NCBI GenBank assembly: GCA_964449895.1
Contig: CAYVBY010000010.1
Coordinates: 1 to 64,000 of the forward strand
DNA length: 64,000 bases
Direction of reading: 5' to 3'
Origin: Intestinibacter sp964449895
GTDB taxonomy: Bacteria; Bacillota; Clostridia; Peptostreptococcales; Peptostreptococcaceae
Shown here: one piece after another, positions 25,914 through 34,363 of the stretch
Layout of the letters: the number at the start of each line of letters is the position of its first letter
How positions within the stretch are numbered: the stretch's first letter is position 1
Position numbers and translations under genes: made by a program
Notes under the pieces: generated by a model
The model's database searches: none
Told to the model about the DNA's origin: nothing
What the model saw: only the letters and a program-made list of their open reading frames with translations

Positions 25914-27731
25914 TTGAATGATTTAAAAGACATTATAGAGGAAGTAAAAAACAGATGTGACATAGTTGATGTAATATCTGAATATATGCATATTGAAAAA
26001 TCGGGATCTAATTATACGGGACTTTGTCCTTTTCACTCTGAAAAGACAGGTTCTTTTATGGTTAGTAAATCAAAACAGATATATAAATGTTTTGGATGTA
26101 ATGCCGGTGGAGATGTAATTAGTTTTGTTATGAAATGGGAAAATATAGACTTTATGGAAGCTGTAAAAAAACTAGCTAAAAGATGTGGAATTGTCTTAAA
26201 TAAAAATATAAGTGAAGAAGAAAAGCTTAGGATAGAAGAAAGTAATAAATTTAAAGAAATTCACACAGAAGCAGCAAGATTTTATTTTTCTAACTTAATG
26301 ACTATGAAAAATCCAGGATATGAATACCTTAAAAAAAGAGGATTGAGCGATAAAATCATTAAAAAATTTGGACTTGGTTATTCAGTTTATTCTTGGAATA
26401 GTTTGATGAATCATTTGCTTAATAAAGGCTATGACAAAGAAGACTTAGTAAAGTGCGGTTTAGTTACTTATAAAAGCGAAGGAAATAAGTACTTTGACAG
26501 ATTTAGAAATAGAGTGATGTTTCCTATATTTAATTATAACGGTAAAGTTATAGGTTTTGGAGGTAGGGTATTAGATGATTCACTTCCAAAATATTTAAAT
26601 TCACCAGAAACTTTAATTTTTAATAAAAGACTTAATTTATATGGATTAAATATTTCCAAAAAAAGTATAAAAGATGATACATTGATTTTAGTCGAAGGAT
26701 ATATGGATTTAATTTCTCTTTACCAAAATAATATAGAAAATGTTGTGGCTACGCTTGGAACTGCTTTGACTTTACAACAGGCTAAATTAATTAAAAAATT
26801 TGCAAATAATGTTATTATATCTTATGATTCTGATGAAGCTGGGAAAAATGCTACTTTAAGGGCAATTGATATTTTATTGCAGGCAGATATTAAAGTAAAA
26901 ATATTAAATTTAAAGGATTGTAAAGATCCTGATGATTTTATAAAAAAATACGGTTTTGAAGGTTACAAAAAGGCTATAGAAGAATCAGACTATTACATTA
27001 AATTTAAAATAGACATATTAAAAAATAAATACAATTTAAACAATGATACTCAAAAGATAAGTTTTGCAGAGGAAGTAATTTTATTACTTAAAAAGTTAAA
27101 AAATCCTATTGAGAAGGATATATATGCTAAATATTTGAGTGAGCTTACAAATTTAAGTATTGAATCTATAAGAGTTAATGTAGGAATAAAAGCTAAAAGT
27201 AACTACAGTAAAGGAAACTACAAAAATAATTCTTACTATAATCGAAAGATCGAACAAGTTAAAAATATCCAAAATGGATATTTGAGGGTGGAAGCTACTT
27301 TTATAAAATTACTTTTAGAAAACAAAATTTTAAGAAGTGCATTATTATCAGATATTAGTCAAATGGACTTTTTATCTAGAGAAACTAAGGAAATTTTTAA
27401 TTACATAATTAAAAATAAAGAATTGGACAAAATAACAATTGACAAAATCAAGTGTTTAAATATATCTGAAGAATATATTAAAATTCTTGAAGATATATCT
27501 TCAGAATTTATAAATACTTATAATTTAGAAAGCACAAAAGAAATAGTAAGACAGATTAAGAGAAATCTATTGGATATTGAGATTAAAAATATGTATGATG
27601 AAATAAATAAATTGTCAAACAATCTTGAGTTGATGCAAAAAAATGGTGAGAATACGAAAAAGGTAGATGATAAAATTATGAAGTTAAGCTTAGAAATAGT
27701 AGAGAAAGAAAAAATAAAAAAAGATTTATAG
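25914..27731 (+). CDS. dnaG: DNA primase
   Basis: A 605-residue primase that makes RNA primers at the replication fork. The N-terminal CHC2 zinc finger has C38, H41, C59 and C62 (CPFHSEKTGSF ... YKCFGC). The catalytic core follows, with its Toprim part marked by LILVEGYMDLI, ISYDSDEAG and CKDPDDFIKKYG. The C-terminal 190 residues are the helical helicase-binding part. The start is TTG 25914, 4 bases after AAGGTGAT; an ATG 36 bases upstream lacks a site. sigA follows 18 bases later, the classical macromolecular synthesis order. Confidence 0.96.
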   Translation: MNDLKDIIEEVKNRCDIVDVISEYMHIEKSGSNYTGLCPFHSEKTGSFMVSKSKQIYKCFGCNAGGDVISFVMKWENIDFMEAVKKLAKRCGIVLNKNISEEEKLRIEESNKFKEIHTEAARFYFSNLMTMKNPGYEYLKKRGLSDKIIKKFGLGYSVYSWNSLMNHLLNKGYDKEDLVKCGLVTYKSEGNKYFDRFRNRVMFPIFNYNGKVIGFGGRVLDDSLPKYLNSPETLIFNKRLNLYGLNISKKSIKDDTLILVEGYMDLISLYQNNIENVVATLGTALTLQQAKLIKKFANNVIISYDSDEAGKNATLRAIDILLQADIKVKILNLKDCKDPDDFIKKYGFEGYKKAIEESDYYIKFKIDILKNKYNLNNDTQKISFAEEVILLLKKLKNPIEKDIYAKYLSELTNLSIESIRVNVGIKAKSNYSKGNYKNNSYYNRKIEQVKNIQNGYLRVEATFIKLLLENKILRSALLSDISQMDFLSRETKEIFNYIIKNKELDKITIDKIKCLNISEEYIKILEDISSEFINTYNLESTKEIVRQIKRNLLDIEIKNMYDEINKLSNNLELMQKNGENTKKVDDKIMKLSLEIVEKEKIKKDL

Positions 27732-27749
27732 GAAGGAGGAGAAGTAATT

Positions 27750-28904
27750 ATGGCAATAAAAAAAGAAAATAAAAAACTAACTGCAAAAGCACTTATAGAT
27801 AAAGGTAAAAAGCAAGGGAGTTTAACATTAACAGAGATAATGGAAGCTTTCTCAGAAACGGATTTAGATAAAGATCAAATAGAAAATCTTTATGAAACAC
27901 TTGGAAATTTAGGGATAGAAATAATAGAAAATAAAACACAAAAGGCAGATGTAGATTTTTCTGATAATGAAAATGAGTTATTAGAAGTTAATGATTTTGA
28001 CGGTGCGTCTGATGGAGACAAAAAAGAAGAAGATATAGACATGGAAAAAATAGACTTATCTCTTCCTAAGGGAATAAGTATAGATGACCCAGTTAGAATG
28101 TATCTTAAAGAAATAGGAAAAATACCACTACTTAAACCACATGAAGAAATAGAATACGCAAAGAGAATGTTAGAAGGCGATGAAATTGCTAAACAAAGAT
28201 TAGTAGAAGCAAATTTAAGATTAGTTGTAAGTATAGCTAAAAGATATGTGGGTAGAGGTATGTTATTTTTAGATTTAATCCAAGAAGGAAACTTAGGTCT
28301 TATAAAAGCAGTTGAAAAATTCGATTATGAAAGAGGATTTAAGTTTAGTACTTATGCTACTTGGTGGATTAGACAAGCTATAACTCGTGCTATAGCAGAC
28401 CAAGCAAGAACAATAAGAATACCTGTTCACATGGTAGAAACTATAAATAAATTAATAAGAGTATCTAGACAACTTTTACAAGAGTTAGGAAGAGATCCAA
28501 AGCCAGAAGAGATTGCAAAAGAGATGGATATGTCAGAAGAAAAAGTAAGAGAAATTATGAAAATAGCACAAGACCCTGTTTCTCTTGAAACTCCAATAGG
28601 TGAAGAAGAAGATAGTCATTTAGGAGATTTCATACCAGATGAGGATGCACTTGCACCTGCAGAAGCTGCTGCATATTCTTTACTTAAAGATCAAATAGAA
28701 GAAGTATTAGGTTCTTTAAATGAAAGAGAACAAAAGGTATTAAAATTAAGATTTGGTTTAGAAGATGGAAGAGCTAGAACTTTAGAAGAAGTAGGTAAAG
28801 AATTTGAAGTAACTAGAGAAAGAATAAGACAAATAGAAGCAAAAGCTCTTAGAAAACTTAGACATCCAAGTCGCTCTAAGAAGTTAAGAGATTATTTAGA
28901 TTAA
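27750..28904 (+). CDS. sigA: RNA polymerase primary sigma factor SigA (RpoD)
   Basis: A 384-residue housekeeping sigma factor. Region 1.1 is the acidic N-terminus (1-105). Region 1.2 starts at DDPVRMYLKEIGKIPLL. Region 2 (about 148-215) holds the core-binding and -10 recognition helices (NLRLVVSIAKRYVGRGM, FSTYATWWIRQAI). Region 3 follows, and region 4 ends with the -35 recognition helix-turn-helix (VTRERIRQIEAKALRKL). GGAGGAG precedes the ATG. Co-transcribed with dnaG. Confidence 0.98.
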   Translation: MAIKKENKKLTAKALIDKGKKQGSLTLTEIMEAFSETDLDKDQIENLYETLGNLGIEIIENKTQKADVDFSDNENELLEVNDFDGASDGDKKEEDIDMEKIDLSLPKGISIDDPVRMYLKEIGKIPLLKPHEEIEYAKRMLEGDEIAKQRLVEANLRLVVSIAKRYVGRGMLFLDLIQEGNLGLIKAVEKFDYERGFKFSTYATWWIRQAITRAIADQARTIRIPVHMVETINKLIRVSRQLLQELGRDPKPEEIAKEMDMSEEKVREIMKIAQDPVSLETPIGEEEDSHLGDFIPDEDALAPAEAAAYSLLKDQIEEVLGSLNEREQKVLKLRFGLEDGRARTLEEVGKEFEVTRERIRQIEAKALRKLRHPSRSKKLRDYLD

Positions 28905-28916
28905 GTATAATATAAA

Positions 28917-28955
28917 GAAATCTATATTTTAAAGGCCTTTAATGTAGATTTTTTA
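28917..28955 (+). terminator. Hairpin after sigA
   Basis: AAATCTA ... AAAGG pairs with CCTTT ... TAGATTTTTT. A second, stronger terminator follows at 29007, so read-through may be controlled in two steps. Confidence 0.7.
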
Positions 28956-28987
28956 AACAGCGCATATATTAGATTTTAAAAGGAAGA

Positions 28988-29010
28988 TAAATTCCTATGC
29001 ACTATAAAAA
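28988..29010 (+). repeat. Copy 2 of the TTCCTATG-TATAAAAA element
   Basis: AATTCCTATGCACTATAAAA directly precedes the terminator stem at 29007-29033. It has the same core and A-run as the other copies, with CAC in place of TGT. Confidence 0.6.
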
Positions 29011-29033
29011 TTCGCCTGAAAAGGCGAATTTTT
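29007..29033 (+). terminator. Intrinsic terminator before trmK
   Basis: AAAATTCGCC and GGCGAATTTTT form a strong stem with a TGAAAA loop, starting inside the A-run of a repeated element. Confidence 0.88.
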
Positions 29034-29070
29034 AAATGAAGCGAAATATACAAAGAAAGGATTGAAATAT

Positions 29071-29760
29071 TTGAAACTTACAGATAGACTTTTAAAAATT
29101 GCATCACTTGTAGATAGAGATAAAAAAATTGCAGATATAGGTACAGATCATGGCTATATACCTGTATATCTTTTAAATGAAGGTGTAATAAATTATGCTA
29201 TTTTAGCTGATATAAACAAAGGACCTTTAGAAAATGCAAAAAAAGAAGTTACTAGAAACAAATTAACTGAAAAAGTAGATTTAAGATTAGGTTCGGGAAT
29301 AGAAGTACTAAAAGAAGGAGAAGTTGAAGAAGTTATAATAGCAGGTATGGGAGGAAGCTTAATAAATGAAATATTAATGGCAAATGAAACTGTTGCCCAT
29401 ACTACAGAAAAATTCATATTACAACCTATGCAAAATCCAGAAGATTTAAGAGCGTATTTATATAAAAATGGATATGAAATACTAGATGAGTGTTTAGTAA
29501 GAGAAGATCATAGAATATACGAAATAATAGTTTGTAAGTATAAAAATTTACCTCCATCTGAAAAAGATCCTATTTATTATGAAGTAGGTGAAAAATTAAT
29601 ACAAAAAAATGATCCATTACTTAGAGAATTTATAGAAAATAAAATAAGAATGAATAATAATATTTTAAATAAATTAGATAAAGTAGATGCAGCTTCGGTA
29701 GAAGGTAGAAAAATTGTAGTAAACAAAAAAATTGAAGCATTAAATAATTTATTAAAATAA
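29071..29760 (+). CDS. trmK: tRNA (adenine(22)-N(1))-methyltransferase TrmK
   Basis: A 229-residue Rossmann-fold methyltransferase that modifies A22 of tRNA. SAM motif I is IADIGTDHGYIPVYLL, and the family motif AGMGGSLI follows at about 88-95. The C-terminal third is a coiled coil. Two in-frame TTG codons compete; TTG 29071 is 10 bases from AAAGAAAGG while TTG 29062 touches it, so 29071 is chosen. It lies between sigA and nif3, the usual Firmicute arrangement. Confidence 0.93.
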   Translation: MKLTDRLLKIASLVDRDKKIADIGTDHGYIPVYLLNEGVINYAILADINKGPLENAKKEVTRNKLTEKVDLRLGSGIEVLKEGEVEEVIIAGMGGSLINEILMANETVAHTTEKFILQPMQNPEDLRAYLYKNGYEILDECLVREDHRIYEIIVCKYKNLPPSEKDPIYYEVGEKLIQKNDPLLREFIENKIRMNNNILNKLDKVDAASVEGRKIVVNKKIEALNNLLK

Positions 29761-29778
29761 ATAAGAGGTGATTTTATT

Positions 29779-30876
29779 ATGAGATTAAATAATTTAATCG
29801 ATAAAATTGAAAAAAAATATCCTACTAATCTAGCTTATTCTTGGGATAATGTGGGACTTTTAGTTGGAGATTATGAAAAAGAAGTAAAAAAAATATTAGT
29901 TACTTTAGAAGCCAATGAAAAAGTAATAGATGAGGCTATTTCAAAAAAAGTAGATTTAATAATAACACATCACCCTTTTATATTTTCTAAAATAAATAGG
30001 GTTAATTCAGGAGATTTAAAAGGAAGACTTATATTAAAACTTATAAAAAATGATATAAGTTTATATTCAATGCATACAAACTTTGATATCGCTAAAGATG
30101 GATTAAATGATTATTTTATGGAAATAATGGGATTTAAAAACTGTGAAATATTAGAAGAAACTAAAGTTGAAAAATTATATAAATTTGTTGTATATGTACC
30201 AAAGACTCATGAGGAAGCTATAAGAGAGGTTTTAGGCCAAAATAAAGCTGGATATATAGGAAATTACAGTCATTGTACTTTCAATACAGATGGAATGGGA
30301 ACATTTAAAGCACAAGAGGGTACAAATCCTTATATAGGTACTATAGGACAAATAGAAAAAGCAGAAGAAGTAAAAATAGAAACTATAGTTCAAGAAAGCA
30401 TATTATATAAAGTAATAGATGAAGTTGTAAAAAAACATCCATATGAAGAGGTAGCTTACGATATATATGAACTTAAAAACCAAGGCAAAAAAGAAGGTTT
30501 AGGTAGAATTGCAAATTTAGATGAAGAGATGACTTTAGGAGATTTTGCAAATAAAATAAAGACAACTTTAAATATGGATAAGATAAGACTTGTAGGACAA
30601 TTAGATTCTAAAATAAAAAGAGTTGCTCTTTGCACAGGAGCTGGTTCTGATTTAGTTAAATTATCTAAAAATTTAGGAGCTCAAGTTTTAATAACTGGAG
30701 ATATGAAATACCATGAAGCTCAAGATGCTATTGATATGAATATGAACGTAATAGACTGTGGTCATTTTGAAACAGAAGATATATTTAAAGATGTTATGAA
30801 GAGATTTATAGAAAGCTTTGAAGAGTTTGAAGTTATAAAAAGTGAAGTATATTTAAATCCTTTTAAAATTATTTAA
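29779..30876 (+). CDS. Nif3-like dinuclear metal centre protein (YqfO type)
   Basis: A 365-residue NIF3/DUF34 protein. The two outer lobes carry the metal ligands: HHPF (about 63-66) and HTNFD near the start, GHFETED near the end. Between them (about 130-235) is the PII/CutA-like insertion of the YqfO subtype (GTFKAQEGTNPYIG). Members form toroidal hexamers; a role in GTP cyclohydrolase-type or nucleotide chemistry is suggested but not settled. AGAGGTGAT precedes the ATG, 18 bases after trmK. Confidence 0.92.
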   Translation: MRLNNLIDKIEKKYPTNLAYSWDNVGLLVGDYEKEVKKILVTLEANEKVIDEAISKKVDLIITHHPFIFSKINRVNSGDLKGRLILKLIKNDISLYSMHTNFDIAKDGLNDYFMEIMGFKNCEILEETKVEKLYKFVVYVPKTHEEAIREVLGQNKAGYIGNYSHCTFNTDGMGTFKAQEGTNPYIGTIGQIEKAEEVKIETIVQESILYKVIDEVVKKHPYEEVAYDIYELKNQGKKEGLGRIANLDEEMTLGDFANKIKTTLNMDKIRLVGQLDSKIKRVALCTGAGSDLVKLSKNLGAQVLITGDMKYHEAQDAIDMNMNVIDCGHFETEDIFKDVMKRFIESFEEFEVIKSEVYLNPFKII

Positions 30877-30884
30877 AAAAATAG

Positions 30885-30913
30885 TTGACAAATTTTCAAA
30901 AAATGAATACTAT
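30885..30913 (+). promoter_or_regulatory. Promoter of the trpP leader
   Basis: A perfect TTGACA (30885-30890) and TACTAT (30908-30913) with a 17-base spacer, just upstream of the T-box. Confidence 0.65.
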
Positions 30914-30929
30914 ATATTATAAGATAACT

Positions 30930-31197
30930 TAAATCCTTTGAAGAGGGGAAGTAATCAAGTTTAGGTTCAGTATAGAGAGTTGAGGATGGTGGAAGCTTAA
31001 CAAGAAGGAATTTGATGAATGGGCCTTTGAGGAGTAAATTGAAATCATATTTATGAGAGTAGACTTTACCGTGATCGCACGTTATAGCGAAGGAGTATGT
31101 TAGTACTCTATTTGAGGGGTATATATTTATATATACAATCTAGGTGGCAACGCGGATATAATCTCCGTCCTATTAATAATATAGGACGGAGTTTTTT
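30930..31197 (+). promoter_or_regulatory. T-box riboswitch, tryptophan specifier (UGG)
   Basis: A tRNA-sensing leader. Stem I contains the AAGTAATCAAG and AGTTGAGGATGGTGG segments; the specifier loop reads GAATGGGCCTTTGAG with UGG at 31020-31022. The conserved T-box sequence AGGTGGCAACGCGG is at 31142-31155 and is followed by the terminator stem CTCCGTCCTAT / ATAGGACGGAG (31163-31191) and a T run. The tyrS leader at 56970-57212 has UAC at the same place (GAATACACCTTTGAG), which confirms the register. Uncharged tRNA-Trp should prevent termination and switch on trpP. Confidence 0.95.
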
Positions 31198-31352
31198 ATT
31201 TTAGAAAATATTATAAATTTTTAAAAAGGTTATTATTAAAATATACCGAGTACAAAAGGAGGTGTGAAAGATGTTATGAACTTCATTTAAGGGATTAAAA
31301 AATAAAAAATACTATAAAAATAATAATAAAGAATATTGGAGGAAATTAAAAA
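31198..31352 (+). other. Leader between T-box and trpP with an isolated strong ribosome site
   Basis: After the T-box terminator comes AAAGGAGGTGTG (about 31256-31267), an excellent Shine-Dalgarno, followed by ATG-TTA-TGA (31271-31279) and an overlapping four-codon frame (31276-31290, MNFI). No longer frame starts here. The trpP gene has its own AGGAGG site 70 bases on. Confidence 0.5.
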
Positions 31353-31904
31353 ATGAAAAGAAATATGAATACAAAGAGATTAGTTTTAAATGCAATATTA
31401 TTAGCAATGGGGTTAGTTTTACATCAAATAACACCACCGATATTTACAATAAAACCAGATACAACACTTATAATGTTATTTACACTTATGATAATAAATA
31501 GAGATGATTATAAAACTTGTTTAATAGGTGGAATAATAGCTGGTATATTTGCAGCTATGACAACTTCTTTTCCAATGGGGCAAATTCCAAATATTATAGA
31601 TAAACTTATAGCTACAAATGTAATATTTGTTATTATGAAGATTTCATATAAGTTACCATTTATAAATAAATTAGAAGAAAAAACTAGAGATTTAGTAGTA
31701 ACAAGTGAAATAATAGTTTTAGGAACTTTAGTAAGTGGAATTTCATTTTTAATGGTAGCTCAAATATTAGTAGGTCTTCCAGGAAATTTCACAGCATTAT
31801 TTATAGCAGTAGTTTTACCAGCTGTATTAATAAACTTATTAGTTGGAGTAATTGTTTATAAAGCTATAAATCTTACAGTTGCAAGAGTTATATTAAATGC
31901 ATAG
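31353..31904 (+). CDS. trpP: Tryptophan transporter TrpP
   Basis: A 183-residue membrane protein with five or six hydrophobic segments, similar in size and N-terminal sequence (NTKRLVLNAILLAMGLVLHQ, then FTIKPD) to the Bacillus TrpP / TrpP-like S-component family. The tryptophan identity rests mainly on the Trp-specific T-box immediately upstream. It probably takes up tryptophan, perhaps with an ECF energising module encoded elsewhere. AGGAGG precedes the ATG. Confidence 0.88.
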   Translation: MKRNMNTKRLVLNAILLAMGLVLHQITPPIFTIKPDTTLIMLFTLMIINRDDYKTCLIGGIIAGIFAAMTTSFPMGQIPNIIDKLIATNVIFVIMKISYKLPFINKLEEKTRDLVVTSEIIVLGTLVSGISFLMVAQILVGLPGNFTALFIAVVLPAVLINLLVGVIVYKAINLTVARVILNA

Positions 31905-31981
31905 AATGTAATATAAAATAAAGAAATAGATTTCTTTGAAAATATTTATGGAAATTATAATTATTCTAATTTTTAAATGAA

Positions 31982-32007
31982 TATAATTTCCTGTGTGTTA
32001 TAAAAAA
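31982..32007 (+). repeat. Copy 3 of the TTCCTATG-TATAAAAA element
   Basis: TATAATTTCCTGTGTGTTAT followed by AAAAAA, ending where the trpP terminator stem begins. One change (A to G) from the consensus core. Confidence 0.65.
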
Positions 32008-32042
32008 CATTTTCGATAATAAATTTCGAAAATGTTTTTTTA
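32003..32042 (+). terminator. Intrinsic terminator after trpP
   Basis: AAAAAACATTTTCG and CGAAAATGTTTTTTT pair across an 11-base AT loop. Confidence 0.9.
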
Positions 32043-32180
32043 TTTTGTTAATCTATTAAAAGTTTCCACAAAAGTAATAGAAAAAAGAAGGAAAATAAAT
32101 AAAAAGTAAGAATAAGTAAGAATATAAATAAAAAAGTAAATTTCAACTTTTAGAAATAGATCTTTTGAAAGGAGAAAGTA

Positions 32181-34232
32181 ATGAAATTTTTTAATAAAAA
32201 TATATATGCGACTAATTTTATACTTACATATGTGGGTATGATTTTTATATTTTTGATAGTTTTAGGTGAAATGAATTTTTACTATATGTATTTAATACTT
32301 GTTATGTTAAATAGTAGTATAGGAATTTTTGCCTTTATAATAAGTAAAGTAACCCTTAGTACAGACAAAGAATTGATTTATAAGGATTTAGCTAAAATTT
32401 TTGGATTAGTAGGGTTAAGTAATTTACTATTTGCAATGTATGTTTTTTATAATTTATCTTGGATGACATTGAATCAAGAAATACAAATTACATTATTAAA
32501 TAGTATGGCTAATTTGTTTTTAGACCTGGCATTTATCTATATCTATAGTCATAAAAAAAGTGAAGTTAAGATATCTTTTAGTAATATTTTTTATATTACA
32601 TTTGTAGTTGAAGTAATAGCATATTTTTTTATAGCGAGAACAAATATACTGCCTCCAATATATTATGATGGAAAGTATAGTCAAGTAAAAGATATATTAT
32701 GTTGTATATATTTAGTAGGTCAATGTTATACAATATTTTCTATAAATCGTTTAAATAAAAAATTTTATAATTCTAAAACAGTAAATAATATAAAGGTTAT
32801 ATTTATTTGTAACTTTATGAAAAATTTAACGATGCTATTTTTAGGAGGAATAAATTTCTTTAATATTAATATAAATGTTCCAATTACAAATAAATTTAAC
32901 TGTATAATTATGACTGTTTTAAACTTTGTATATGTATATATGGTGTATATAGTTTGTTTTAGAGATATAATTAAAAGACCAAATCAAATGCTTTATTACG
33001 ACTTAACAAAAGAAAAAGAAAAATTACAAAATAATGTTAAAAAACTTGAAAAAATTAGTTTTGAAATGGAATATTACAAGGTAATATACGAAGAAATCTT
33101 TAGAAACATGCCTATAGGAATTTTAATTTCTTACAAAGATAAGATTATGTTTGCAAATAATAATATATTAAATTTATTCAAATTAAAATCAGAAAATTCT
33201 GTTATTGGTAAAAATATATTAGATCTTGTAGATAAAGATTATAGGGATAAATATATTAAAAATATAAATTCCTTGAATTTAGATAATATAGATGAAAATA
33301 AAATAAATACAAAATTTAAATATAATAATATAAAATTCGATGGTGAGGAAGTAAGATTTTATGAAGATATTCGTGGAAGTATATATCAAGTATCTATTAT
33401 AAGTAATTTAGAAGATAAGATAAAGTTAGAAAATGCAAGAAGAGAGTTAGAACTTAGAGATTTTATGGATAAAACAAAAAATGAGTTTTTATCTAATATA
33501 TCACATGAATTTAAAACTCCAGTAAATGTAATTTATTCTACTGTGCAAATACAAGATATCAATTTACAAAAAGGAAACTATGGAAAAATACTAGAATTTA
33601 ATCAAATTATAAAACAAAATTGTAATAGATTGATAAGGCTTATAAATAACTTTATAGATTCTACAAAATTAAAAGATAATAAAATAAAAACTAATTTAAA
33701 ATGTGTAAATATAGTATATCTTGTAGAAGATATCACTATGTCTGTTGTAAATTTTGCAAAAAGACAAGATATAAATATAATTTTTGATACAGAAGAGGAA
33801 GAATTATTTTGTGAGATAGATATAGAATTTATGGAAAGAATTATGTTAAATTTATTATCTAATGCCATAAAATATAATAAAAAAGGTGGAAGTATAGAAG
33901 TATTAATTAAACATGATGAAAATAATATATATATAGAAGTTAGTGATAGCGGGATAGGAATACCTGAAGAAAAAATAGATAAAATTTTCGATAGATTTGA
34001 AAGACTTAAAAATGAAAATGTTGCATATAATAAAGGAAGTGGTATAGGTCTTAATATTGTAAAACAACTTGTACATGCTATAAATGGCAACATAGAAATT
34101 GAAAGTGTAGTTAATGAAGGTACTGTCGTTAGAATTATTTTGAAAAAATCATATGATGAAGCTGAGGAAATTTATGATGGCTTACCTGAATTAGAAGAAA
34201 AGGTAAAATTAGAATTATCTGATGTAGATTAG
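32181..34232 (+). CDS. Orphan membrane sensor histidine kinase with PAS domain
   Basis: A 683-residue sensor kinase. Residues 1-265 contain about eight membrane segments (MASE3-like in layout). A linker coiled coil and PAS domain (about 300-420, with MPIGILISYKDKIMFANNN) follow. The HisKA domain has phospho-acceptor H442 in SHEFKTP. The ATPase domain has the N box NLLSNAIKYNKKGG, G1 DSGIGIPEEKIDKIFDRF and G2 GSGIGLNIVK. All catalytic boxes are intact. No response regulator is adjacent. In clostridia many such orphan kinases act on Spo0A; that link is inference. Confidence 0.88.
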   Translation: MKFFNKNIYATNFILTYVGMIFIFLIVLGEMNFYYMYLILVMLNSSIGIFAFIISKVTLSTDKELIYKDLAKIFGLVGLSNLLFAMYVFYNLSWMTLNQEIQITLLNSMANLFLDLAFIYIYSHKKSEVKISFSNIFYITFVVEVIAYFFIARTNILPPIYYDGKYSQVKDILCCIYLVGQCYTIFSINRLNKKFYNSKTVNNIKVIFICNFMKNLTMLFLGGINFFNININVPITNKFNCIIMTVLNFVYVYMVYIVCFRDIIKRPNQMLYYDLTKEKEKLQNNVKKLEKISFEMEYYKVIYEEIFRNMPIGILISYKDKIMFANNNILNLFKLKSENSVIGKNILDLVDKDYRDKYIKNINSLNLDNIDENKINTKFKYNNIKFDGEEVRFYEDIRGSIYQVSIISNLEDKIKLENARRELELRDFMDKTKNEFLSNISHEFKTPVNVIYSTVQIQDINLQKGNYGKILEFNQIIKQNCNRLIRLINNFIDSTKLKDNKIKTNLKCVNIVYLVEDITMSVVNFAKRQDINIIFDTEEEELFCEIDIEFMERIMLNLLSNAIKYNKKGGSIEVLIKHDENNIYIEVSDSGIGIPEEKIDKIFDRFERLKNENVAYNKGSGIGLNIVKQLVHAINGNIEIESVVNEGTVVRIILKKSYDEAEEIYDGLPELEEKVKLELSDVD

Positions 34233-34258
34233 AAAATATAAAATATATTTTTGAAAAC

Positions 34259-34296
34259 ATGCTAATATAATATATTATATTAGCATATTTATTTTT
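34259..34296 (+). terminator. Terminator with perfect 28-base palindrome
   Basis: ATGCTAATATAATA is followed at once by its exact complement TATTATATTAGCAT, then a T-rich run. The stem can form on either strand. On the minus strand it is preceded by a repeated element copy. Confidence 0.75.
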
Positions 34297-34316
34297 ATAA
34301 CACATAGGAAATTATA
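34292..34316 (-). repeat. Copy 4 of the TTCCTATG-TATAAAAA element
   Basis: On the minus strand TATAATTTCCTATGTGTTAT followed by AAAAA, then the palindromic terminator. It lies between two plus-strand genes, so no minus-strand gene explains it. Confidence 0.7.
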
Positions 34317-34363
34317 TTAGAAGTATTAAAAATTTTCTTATGATATTAATATAGGAGGATAAA

